Shown here in pieces: positions 9,383 to 17,891 of a stretch of 64,000 bases of DNA. The notes under the pieces are model-generated. The model saw only the letters and a program-made list of their open reading frames with translations, was not told where the DNA came from and did no database searches. A program made the position numbers and the translations under genes. This DNA comes from Burkholderia anthina. GTDB lineage: Bacteria; Pseudomonadota; Gammaproteobacteria; Burkholderiales; Burkholderiaceae. The stretch lies in the NCBI RefSeq assembly GCF_902498995.1, contig NZ_CABVLY010000018.1, positions 62,001-126,000 on the forward strand, written 5' to 3'. Within the stretch, counting starts at the first letter, position 1, and every line of letters starts with the position of its first letter.

Positions 9383-10566
9383 TCGAAGCGGCCCAGTTCG
9401 TCGAGGCCGCGCGCGAGCGCGGTTTCGACTGGTACGCGGGCGTGCCCTGCTCGTACCTGACGCCGTTCATCAATTACGTGCTGCAAGACCCGACGCTGCA
9501 CTATCTGTCGGCCGCGAACGAAGGCGACGCGGTCGCGCTGATCGCGGGCGCCACGCTCGGCGGCAAGCGCGGGATCGCGATGATGCAGAACTCCGGCCTC
9601 GGCAACGCGGTGAGCCCGCTCACGTCGCTGACGTGGACGTTCCGGCTGCCGCAGTTGCTGATCGTCACGTGGCGCGGCCAGCCCGGTGTGTCCGACGAGC
9701 CGCAGCACGCGCTGATGGGCCCGATCACGCCGGCGATGCTCGACACGATGGAGATCCCGTGGGAGACGTTCCCGACCGACCCCGAACAGGTCGGCCCGGC
9801 GCTCGACCGCGCGATCGCGCACATGGACGAAACGGGCCGCCCGTACGCGCTCGTGATGCAGAAAGGCAGTGTCGCGCCGTATGAGCTGAAGGCAAACCCG
9901 GCAGCCGCGCCGCGTGCGCATGTCGCCGCGCAGTCGGCGGCCCGCGCGGAATCGCCTGCCGTCTGGCCGACCCGCCAGGACGCACTGCAACGCGTGATCG
10001 CGCACACGCCGGTCGATTCGACCGTCGTGCTCGCGTCAACCGGTTTCTGCGGCCGCGAACTCTATGCGATCGACGATCGCCCGAACCAGTTGTACATGGT
10101 CGGCTCGATGGGCTGCGTGACGCCGCTCGCGCTCGGTCTCGCGCTCGCGCGCCCCGACCTGCGCGTGGTGGCCGTCGACGGCGACGGCGCCGCGCTGATG
10201 CGCATGGGCGTGTTCGCGACCCTCGGCACCTACGGGCCGTCCAACCTCACGCACGTGCTGCTCGACAACGGCGCGCACGAATCGACGGGCGGCCAGGCGA
10301 CGGTGTCGCGGCATGTGTCGTTCGCGGGCGTCGCGGCCGCATGCGGCTATGCGTCGGCCGTCGAAGGCGACACGCTCGACGTGCTCGATGCCGCGCTCGA
10401 CGCATCGAACCCGAACGACGGCACGCGCTTCGTGCGACTCGCGATTCGCACCGGCGTGCCCGACGGCCTGCCCCGCCCGACCGTGACGCCGGTCGAAGTG
10501 AAGACCCGCCTGATGCGGCATATCGGCGCCGCACAGGCGCAAGCCCACGCCGAAGGAGCGCATTGA
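9379..10566 (+). CDS. Phosphonopyruvate decarboxylase
   Basis: A 395-residue thiamine-diphosphate enzyme that converts phosphonopyruvate to phosphonoacetaldehyde, the irreversible step that pulls the unfavourable PEP mutase reaction forward. The pyrimidine-binding half comes first ([15 protein letters not shown]). The pyrophosphate-binding half holds the GDG...N motif ([12 protein letters not shown], then [13 protein letters not shown]). The length fits the family. The start is the ATG overlapping the PEP mutase stop; the open frame further upstream is only a shadow of that gene. The position directly after PEP mutase and before a 2-AEP transaminase makes the assignment firm. Similar proteins include sulfopyruvate decarboxylase, which the context argues against. 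Confidence 0.92.
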   Translation: MIEAAQFVEAARERGFDWYAGVPCSYLTPFINYVLQDPTLHYLSAANEGDAVALIAGATLGGKRGIAMMQNSGLGNAVSPLTSLTWTFRLPQLLIVTWRGQPGVSDEPQHALMGPITPAMLDTMEIPWETFPTDPEQVGPALDRAIAHMDETGRPYALVMQKGSVAPYELKANPAAAPRAHVAAQSAARAESPAVWPTRQDALQRVIAHTPVDSTVVLASTGFCGRELYAIDDRPNQLYMVGSMGCVTPLALGLALARPDLRVVAVDGDGAALMRMGVFATLGTYGPSNLTHVLLDNGAHESTGGQATVSRHVSFAGVAAACGYASAVEGDTLDVLDAALDASNPNDGTRFVRLAIRTGVPDGLPRPTVTPVEVKTRLMRHIGAAQAQAHAEGAH

Positions 10567-11630
10567 TGCTGCTGCTGAACCCCGGCCCGGTAACGCTGAC
10601 CGAACGCGTGCGCCGCAGCCTGCTGCAACCCGACCTGTGTCATCGCGAAAGCGAATTCTTCGATCTGCAGGATGAAGCGCGTGCGCGCCTCGTCGCCGCT
10701 TACGAACTCGATCCGGCCGAATGGGCCGCCGTGCTGATGACGGGCTCGGGCACCGCCGCCGTCGAAAGCATGGTCGCGGCGCTCGTGCCGCAGGACGGCA
10801 AGCTGCTCGTGATCGAGAACGGCGTGTACGGCGAGCGCATCACGCAGATCGCGACGCAATACGGCATCGCGCACGACGTGCTGAAGCACGAATGGATGCA
10901 GGCACCCGATCTCGCGCAGATCGCCGCGCGGCTCGACGCGGGCGGCTATTCGCACGTCGCGGTGATTCATCACGAAACGACGACGGGACGGTTGAACGAT
11001 CTCGGTGCGATTGCCGAGGTGTGCCGTACGCGTGGCGTGAAGATGCTCGTCGATGGCGTCAGCAGCTTTGGCGCCGAAGCAATCGACTTCGCCGGCGGCG
11101 TGATCGACGCGGTTGCCGCGACCGCGAACAAGTGCCTGCACGGCGTGCCGGGCGCGGCGTTCGTGATCGTGCGCCGTAGCGCGCTCGCGAAGGCCGCGAG
11201 CCGTACTTACTATCTTGACCTTGGTCGTCTCGCGAAGCTGCAGGATCAGCGGAATACGCCGTTTACGCCGTCCGTGCATGCGTATTACGCGCTCGTCGAG
11301 GCGCTGCGCGAGTTTGATGAAGCCGGTGGCTGGCGGGCGCGGCATGCGCACTACAAGGCGCTGGCCGATCAGGCGCAGGCCGGACTTGCCGCGCGCGGGA
11401 TGCCGCTCGTGTTGCCGGAAGGGGCTTCGTCGGTCGTGCTGCGCGCGTATCGGTTGCCGCAAGGCGTTACGTACGAAACGCTGCACGACGGGCTGAAGGC
11501 GCGCGGCTTCGTGATCTATGCGGGGCAAGGCGGGCTGTCGAAGGAACTGTTCCGGATCTCGACGATGGGTGCGATTGCGGCGGCCGATGTCGAGCGGTTG
11601 CTGGACGGGTTTGCGGCGTTGACGCGGTAG
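10566..11630 (+). CDS. 2-aminoethylphosphonate transaminase (biosynthetic)
   Basis: A 354-residue PLP-dependent class V aminotransferase of the PhnW/AepZ type. It opens with the family signature LLNPGPVTLTERVR, has MTGSGTAAVES for cofactor phosphate binding, and has the Schiff-base lysine K189 in ATANKCLHGVPG. It interconverts phosphonoacetaldehyde and 2-aminoethylphosphonate. Next to PEP mutase and the decarboxylase it should run in the amination direction. The ATG shares one base with the preceding TGA. A strong terminator follows the stop. No phosphonatase (phnX) is nearby, which argues against a degradative role. Confidence 0.92.
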   Translation: MLLLNPGPVTLTERVRRSLLQPDLCHRESEFFDLQDEARARLVAAYELDPAEWAAVLMTGSGTAAVESMVAALVPQDGKLLVIENGVYGERITQIATQYGIAHDVLKHEWMQAPDLAQIAARLDAGGYSHVAVIHHETTTGRLNDLGAIAEVCRTRGVKMLVDGVSSFGAEAIDFAGGVIDAVAATANKCLHGVPGAAFVIVRRSALAKAASRTYYLDLGRLAKLQDQRNTPFTPSVHAYYALVEALREFDEAGGWRARHAHYKALADQAQAGLAARGMPLVLPEGASSVVLRAYRLPQGVTYETLHDGLKARGFVIYAGQGGLSKELFRISTMGAIAAADVERLLDGFAALTR

Positions 11631-11645
11631 GTTCTTGCCTGCACC

Positions 11646-11685
11646 GTTGAACAAAAAAGGCCCTCACGGGCCTTTTTTGTTCAAC
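11646..11685. terminator. Bidirectional rho-independent terminator
   Basis: Two 18-base arms pair perfectly (11646-11663 with 11668-11685) around a TCAC loop. Each stem has a GGCCC/GGGCC core and an A/T run, so it can stop transcription from both strands. It ends the phosphonate operon and also the converging lipoprotein gene. Confidence 0.92.
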
Positions 11686-12997
11686 TCTCGTTTTCGGGAA
11701 ACTGGCACATTTGTCCGGGTTCGGCCACTTTGGGGCATTCGCCGTGGCGCCGTAGATCATTATGCGAAAAGAGCTTTCGTGGCTGTGCGTCTCGTTGTTT
11801 GGCTGGGAGCATTATCGTCTTCACGTTTTTGCGAGCGACGTCGGATCCCGCTCGACGTCGTCGATCTGATATCGAAATACCGATTGCGGTTCTGGACCGG
11901 CGAGCCAGACGCTTCAGTCATCTTCACGACGAGCGACATGGTTCGCTCTTGGAGGGAGCTACTTCCCGCTTACCAGGTCCTTTGTCCGCTGGGTAATCGC
12001 CGACAAGCCTTTTTCCACGATCTCTTGCCAGTCGCTGGAAACTACGACCTGCTTCGAATCGCTAACGTGAGTCTTCACGGCCTGAGCACCATGAAGTGCG
12101 CCGACGTCGCCTGACAATTGCAATTCTGATTTCTGATTGGTTGTGACGGACCAGAAGCCGGGCTGGAACCATGCCCAGAATTCGATTACTTGCGCAGTTA
12201 CCGGAGCGGCGGCGGCAAAGTTGGGGTCTCCTTGCTTTACGACAATGTAACCTGCCTCCTGAAAGCCCGTAGTCAATGCGCTTTCAACGAGGCCGGAAAC
12301 CGTCTTGCCTTCAGGAAGCACCACATCGCCGAGTGCCTTGCCATAACTGTTTCTCTTCCGACCGATCGCGCGAGCTTTCGATGCATCGCTAGAATCTTCA
12401 TCAGAATCCAGTGACGCCATGTCGGCGCTGGGAGGCTTGACGGTAAAAGTGCGTTTGTCCTGGACAGAGTCAATGCGCACGTACTTCCCCGTCGCAGGGT
12501 TTGTGCCTTGAGGCGCGGAGACGTCGACAGTTGTGCGGCCTACCGCGCATCCAGCAAGAATGGACGCGGCGAGGCCATAGATGGCGATTCGACTCAACAG
12601 CATAATTGTTTTACCCCTAGCGGATTATTCGAGTCGCCAAGCTGAACGCTTGACGATGCCCACAACAAAGTGCATGCGCTCGAGCTGGTTTTGCGCGATT
12701 CGGAGAATACCGTATTTCTCGTTCACCAATCCAATGCACAGAGCGTGTTATGGATTTTTGCTAGCCGCCAATCCAGCTTCTGGGGTGTTTTCTTGACGAA
12801 ATGCCGTGAGCAGATAAAGCTCAAGAAGTGAAGCAGTATCTGTCTGGCGGCGTTCGAATGCTTCACCGGAAAAATTCCGGAAACCTGCGCGCCGAAAGTC
12901 GAGGTTTGGAATGACCGCTTTCCGGTAATTCGACAGTCCACTTCGGACCGGTAACCGACACCCGCAAAACTCAGTGAAACCCTCTTCCAACGTGACC
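11686..12997. other. Low-GC island with one lipoprotein gene and two gene-free flanks
   Basis: Base composition falls clearly, by eye to near 50-55% GC, against about two thirds on both sides. Apart from the minus-strand lipoprotein gene at 11959-12603, nothing here is convincing. 11686-11958 and 12604-12997 contain only short frames without start signals or family features. The composition suggests DNA acquired by transfer or the decayed remains of older genes. No terminal inverted repeats, integrase or transposase were found. Confidence 0.5.
11959..12603 (-). CDS. Putative outer-membrane lipoprotein
   Basis: A 214-residue protein with a classic lipoprotein signal: a short charged start, a hydrophobic segment and the lipobox LAGC with the acylated cysteine at position 19. 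The mature part has no domain I can name. It resembles YajG-like periplasmic lipoproteins in having a TTVDVSAPQG strand early and a C-terminal helix (IVEKGLSAITQRTKDLV). Base composition is lower in GC than in the neighbours, suggesting acquisition. It stands alone, ending about 270 bases before the shared terminator. Function unknown. Confidence 0.75.
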   Translation of the reverse strand: MLLSRIAIYGLAASILAGCAVGRTTVDVSAPQGTNPATGKYVRIDSVQDKRTFTVKPPSADMASLDSDEDSSDASKARAIGRKRNSYGKALGDVVLPEGKTVSGLVESALTTGFQEAGYIVVKQGDPNFAAAAPVTAQVIEFWAWFQPGFWSVTTNQKSELQLSGDVGALHGAQAVKTHVSDSKQVVVSSDWQEIVEKGLSAITQRTKDLVSGK

Positions 12998-13816
12998 ATG
13001 AGAATCCTGCGTTTCGCCCCGCTACTGGCGCTCGCCGCCGCCCCGGCCGTTCACGCCGCCGACAACCAGCCCTGCGACGACGCCACCCTCGTCGCCGTCG
13101 CCCGCTGGGCCGGCATCACGAACGCACGCCTCGCCGCGCGCGACACGGACCGGCTCGTCGTCGCGTCGGCGTGCAAGGCCATGCCGAACGCGCCGGAAAC
13201 AACGATCGTGGCCGCCGCATTCGACTCGCTTCCGAAGAGCAAGAACCCGGACGACAGCAACAAGCTGCAGGTCGTCGCGCTCGTCGAGGGTGGCAAGGTC
13301 GTGGCGGCCGAACGGTCGGTGGTCGAGGAAGATGCCGCGACGGAGATCGGCGAGCACAGCTATCAGATCGATACGGCACCCTACCGGCTGTCGCCCGACG
13401 TGCGTGCGTTCGGCGTCGTGTTCACGAGCAGCGCCCGCGGGCCGAGCTGCCCCGATGCCGATGCCAGCGAGGAGCTGACGCTGTGGGTGCGCGAAGGCAA
13501 CCGCATCCGTCCGGTGTTCGGCACCAACCGCTATGGATGGGTCGCCGTCGAAGGTGAAGCCTGCGGCCCGGGTGTCGGCGACGCGAGCAGCGAAGAGGCA
13601 CGCATGACGATTGCCGTCGAGAAGACTTCGAGCCACGGCTTCGCGGACCTGTCGATCACCGCCCACATCACGAAGACGCAACGCAAGGACGGCGATTACG
13701 CCGATACGGGCAAGCGCACCGCGCGAACGATCGTCCATTACGACGGCAAGACGTACGGAATCGACATGTTCCGAAACTTCTGGTATTCGCCTGTCGCGAT
13801 GAAGCGCTTCAAGTAA
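12998..13816 (+). CDS. Exported protein of unknown function
   Basis: A 272-residue protein with a cleavable signal peptide (MRILRFAPLLALAAAPAVHA, likely cut after AHA). Four cysteines in the mature part (in QPCDD, ASACKA, GPSCPD and GEACGP) could form two disulfide bonds in the periplasm. I chose the ATG at 12998 because it begins exactly at the signal peptide; a GTG at 12974 would add eight residues. I do not recognise a domain. The gene converges on the acyltransferase at 13841. Normal Burkholderia GC returns at its first codon. Confidence 0.75.
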   Translation: MRILRFAPLLALAAAPAVHAADNQPCDDATLVAVARWAGITNARLAARDTDRLVVASACKAMPNAPETTIVAAAFDSLPKSKNPDDSNKLQVVALVEGGKVVAAERSVVEEDAATEIGEHSYQIDTAPYRLSPDVRAFGVVFTSSARGPSCPDADASEELTLWVREGNRIRPVFGTNRYGWVAVEGEACGPGVGDASSEEARMTIAVEKTSSHGFADLSITAHITKTQRKDGDYADTGKRTARTIVHYDGKTYGIDMFRNFWYSPVAMKRFK

Positions 13817-13840
13817 AACTGCGGCGGGCCCCCTGCCCGC

Positions 13841-14992
13841 CTACTCCACCGCCTTCGGCCCGATCGCGTCGCCCGACGCCGGCATCCGCCGTGCGTCGTC
13901 GTTCACGCGTCGCGCCTCGCGCGCGGCAAAGCGATCCTTCAGCCGCAGGAACGGCTTCTCGACGACGAAGTAACTGGCGCTCGCGGCCAGCAACGCCCAC
14001 ACGATCCCGAGCGGAAAGGCATGCGCGACCGGCAGATCCGGATTCGCGAACGGCTGCTGCCACAGATAGAGGCTGAACGAGATCGTGCCGACGAACACGA
14101 CCGGTGCGGCCCGCAACCACCGCGCGCACCAGAACTCGCCGCGGAAATTCAGCACGACGATCACGACCGCGATCAGCGCGGCTTCGAGCGTCACGCCGTA
14201 GGTCGCATTCCAGAAACCGCCGAGCCGATGCTCGGCAAGCGGCATCCCGAACAGCACGATGGCGACGAGCGCCGTCACGATGTACGTCTCGCCTCGCCAT
14301 GAACGGATCCACGCTTCGAGCCGTTCGCGATTGAGCGCCGCGTAGCAGCCGATCAGGATCGGATCGACGCCGGTGTGCAGCATCATCCCGAGCTGCCCGC
14401 GCAGCGCCGGCGCGACGAAATACGTGAGCGCACGCACCAGCGGCACGATCAGGATCAGCGCGGCCAGCCAGCGCGTGCCGCGGCGACGCGCGCCGTACAG
14501 GAACAGCAGCGGCCAGAACCAGTAAAACTGCTCCTCGAGCGCGAGCGACCAGAAATGACCGAGATACCACGCGCCGTCCGGATGCAGCGCGTTGTCGCCG
14601 GTCAGCCCGAACCACGCCGAGTAATTCCACAGATGCAGCGCCGCATACAGCCACTGACGGCGGTCGACGTCGAGCCAGCCGACGATCGCGAGGACACCGA
14701 CGGTCGCGAGATACACGTAGCAGGCCGGCCAGATGCGCAGCGCGCGACGCACGTAGAACGGCGTCAACGCGATCCCGCCGGTGCGCGCGAACTCCGCGCG
14801 CAGCACGCTGGTGATCAGGAAGCCGCTGAGCACGAAGAAGATCAGCACGCCGAGCCGGCCGTCGGCGACCAGCCGCAGCGGCGCATACCAGCCGGTATAG
14901 CCGCCCGGCAGCACGTGCTCGGCATGGCCGACGACGACCATCGTCACCGCGACGGCGCGCAATCCGGTCAACTGCGTGACGCGATGGTTCAT
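13841..14992 (-). CDS. Acyltransferase family 3 (OafA/YrhL type) membrane protein
   Basis: A 383-residue integral membrane acyltransferase with about ten helices. Family marks are MVVVGHAEH in helix 1 (the catalytic-type histidine), GVLIFFVLSGFLIT in helix 2 and the basic YVRRALRIWPACY after it. It probably transfers acetyl or another acyl group to sugars of a surface polysaccharide, peptidoglycan or an exported small molecule. The start is the ATG at 14992, preceded on the minus strand by GGAAG; a much longer open frame upstream is not membrane-like. No polysaccharide genes are adjacent, so the substrate is unknown. Confidence 0.87.
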   Translation of the reverse strand: MNHRVTQLTGLRAVAVTMVVVGHAEHVLPGGYTGWYAPLRLVADGRLGVLIFFVLSGFLITSVLRAEFARTGGIALTPFYVRRALRIWPACYVYLATVGVLAIVGWLDVDRRQWLYAALHLWNYSAWFGLTGDNALHPDGAWYLGHFWSLALEEQFYWFWPLLFLYGARRRGTRWLAALILIVPLVRALTYFVAPALRGQLGMMLHTGVDPILIGCYAALNRERLEAWIRSWRGETYIVTALVAIVLFGMPLAEHRLGGFWNATYGVTLEAALIAVVIVVLNFRGEFWCARWLRAAPVVFVGTISFSLYLWQQPFANPDLPVAHAFPLGIVWALLAASASYFVVEKPFLRLKDRFAAREARRVNDDARRMPASGDAIGPKAVE

Positions 14993-15196
14993 CGGCGGGC
15001 TTCCGTTGGCACGGTGGAGGGACGATGTGAAGGCCGGCGCCCGCGACGGGCGGCGCCGATACGCCGCCGGGATTCTGTCTGAAAAATATCGAAATGAAAT
15101 TGCCGAAAAAATGCCGGAGCGACGGCGGCGCGGAATACCGGCCAGCAAAACGGGTGCCGATCGGCGCGCAGCGGCCGGAATGAATGGGCATAATGA

Positions 15197-16282
<1,086 letters not shown>

Positions 16283-16345
16283 GCCGCAACACGACACCAC
16301 GCGGCGCGCCGCGGCCGGCCCTGCCGGCCTGCACGCGCCGCCCGG

Positions 16346-16618
16346 TCAGAGCGCGGCTTCGACGATCGTCATGCCGTTGATCGCGCGCTCGACGAGTTGT
16401 TCGTCCCCGACCTTGCGGATCGCATCGTCGAGCAATCCTTCCGGCTCTTCGGTCGCCACCTTCAGCAGGCCCGACAAGCCACGCGCGTCGAGCACCACCA
16501 GCGTCTCCATCGAATCCGCGCGGCTCACGAGCACGCGGCGGAACGCCGGGCCCGCGCCGAAGCTCGCGCAAAGCTCAATCGTCTCGTTGCCGAGCGTGTA
16601 ATCGAAGTGCTTGATCAT
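16346..16618 (-). CDS. Small conserved-looking hypothetical protein
   Basis: A 90-residue acidic cytoplasmic protein starting MIKHFDYTLGNETIEL. It has no signal peptide or membrane segment and no domain I can name. The frame is open back to 16735, but the extra 39 residues are Ala/Arg/Pro-rich and look like non-coding GC-rich sequence, so I prefer the ATG at 16618, although its ribosome-binding site is weak. It lies just beyond the 3' end of the transglutaminase/ATP-grasp operon on the same strand, with a 175-bp gap, so cotranscription is possible. Confidence 0.55.
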   Translation of the reverse strand: MIKHFDYTLGNETIELCASFGAGPAFRRVLVSRADSMETLVVLDARGLSGLLKVATEEPEGLLDDAIRKVGDEQLVERAINGMTIVEAAL

Positions 16619-16793
16619 GTCCGCCGCCGTTGCAAGGATATGGCGACGCGCGACGGCGCGGCGCCGTGACGTCGACGCACCCGCGCGTGCCGCCGGCGCC
16701 GGATCGGGGTCCGATCCGTTCGCCGGCATGACCATGCTAGGCGTGCAGTATTAACGAAGACTTAAACGCCGAAACAGCACCGCTGCCGGCCGA

Positions 16794-17891
16794 TCACGCC
16801 GTATTAGGCGCTTCCTCGTCGAGCGGCTCGACCGTCACGCCGACCTTCAGCTCCTGGTCCGCGCCGCCGCCGCGAATTACGCCGCGCAGCGGCGTCACGT
16901 CCGCATAGTCGCGGCCGATCGACAGCATCACGTAGTCGTCGCCCGGTGCACGGTCGTTGGTCGGATCGAGCTGCAGCCAGCCGCCATCCTCCGGCCACGC
17001 AGGGTCGTACACGTCGACCCACGCGTGCGACGCATCCGCGCCGATCAATCGCGGCTGCCCGGGCGGCGGCTGCGTCAGCAGATAGCCGCTCACATAACGC
17101 GCGGCAAGCCCGAGCGAGCGCAGCGCGCCGATCATCACGTGCGCGAAATCCTGGCACACGCCCTTGCGCAAGCGGAGCGCATCGAGCGCGGTCGTCGTGA
17201 TGTCGGTGCTGTTCGGCGTGTATGCGAAATCGGCGTGAATCCGCCGCATCAGATCCCATGCCGCCTGCACGAGCGGCCGCTGCGGCGTGAAGCTCTCGGC
17301 CGCATATGCGGCCAGCTCGGGATCGCACGCCACATGCGGCGACGCGAACACGAATTCGCTCGCGGCATCGTACGGTTGCCCCGCACGAAACCGCAGGCGC
17401 TCGCGCACGGCTTCCCAGGCCGTCGCACACTCGGCATCGGGGTTCGCGATCGCGGGCGGCGGCGCACCGCGCGCGCCTTGCGACCATACGGGGGGCGTCA
17501 CGCGTACGATACTGCGGCTGCGTACGAACAGCGTGTCGTGCGGCTGGTTCAGCGCGAACGACGCGCGTGCGTTGCCGAATGCATCGATCTCGGTGCCGAC
17601 CGCTTCGGGCACCGGTTCGATCTCCAGCGCGAACGACAGCACCTGCTGGCGCAGCGTCGCGAGCGGCTGCAGCCGCGCCTGATGCTGCGCGGACTCGACG
17701 CGCGCGGCGTAACGGTATTCGGTGTCGTGCGTCACGCGCAGCAAGCGGCCGGGTGCGACGGCAGCCGGCGTGGCCGGCATGGTAGGCGCCGCCGGTGTTT
17801 TCGGCACGGTGCGTGTCGCCGGCGTCGCAGCCGTGGCGTTGCCGGAACCGGATGCGGGCGGCATCTTCGCCGTGTGTTTCGGCGTCACCAT
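16794..17891 (-). CDS. Transglutaminase-like protein with intact catalytic triad
   Basis: A 365-residue protein: a Pro/Ala-rich N-terminal tail of about 45 residues, an N-terminal beta domain (LLRVTHDTEYRYAARVES, the bacterial transglutaminase-like N region) and then the papain-like fold. The triad is intact: Cys in RKGVCQDFAH, His in ASHAWVDVY and Asp in LQLDPTND. It is the last gene of the operon and overlaps the preceding fusion gene by 7 bases. Family members act as peptidases or amide-exchange enzymes, and in this gene neighbourhood are predicted to work with ATP-grasp ligases. No signal peptide is seen, so it should be cytoplasmic. Confidence 0.85.
   Translation of the reverse strand: MVTPKHTAKMPPASGSGNATAATPATRTVPKTPAAPTMPATPAAVAPGRLLRVTHDTEYRYAARVESAQHQARLQPLATLRQQVLSFALEIEPVPEAVGTEIDAFGNARASFALNQPHDTLFVRSRSIVRVTPPVWSQGARGAPPPAIANPDAECATAWEAVRERLRFRAGQPYDAASEFVFASPHVACDPELAAYAAESFTPQRPLVQAAWDLMRRIHADFAYTPNSTDITTTALDALRLRKGVCQDFAHVMIGALRSLGLAARYVSGYLLTQPPPGQPRLIGADASHAWVDVYDPAWPEDGGWLQLDPTNDRAPGDDYVMLSIGRDYADVTPLRGVIRGGGADQELKVGVTVEPLDEEAPNTA

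Noticed and set aside
11690..11770. Possible insertion-sequence remnant after the phosphonate operon
   Set aside because: The stretch is low in GC and looks foreign, but no transposase motif, inverted terminal repeat or target duplication could be found.
11635..12114. Plus-strand frame of 159 codons across the terminator and into the lipoprotein gene
   Set aside because: It begins inside a perfect terminator hairpin and runs antisense to the lipoprotein gene; there is no ribosome-binding site and no family features.
16313..16329. GGCCGG/CCGGCC hairpin between pip and the small gene at 16346
   Set aside because: It has no T tract on either strand and such short GC hairpins are common by chance here, so it is not called a terminator.
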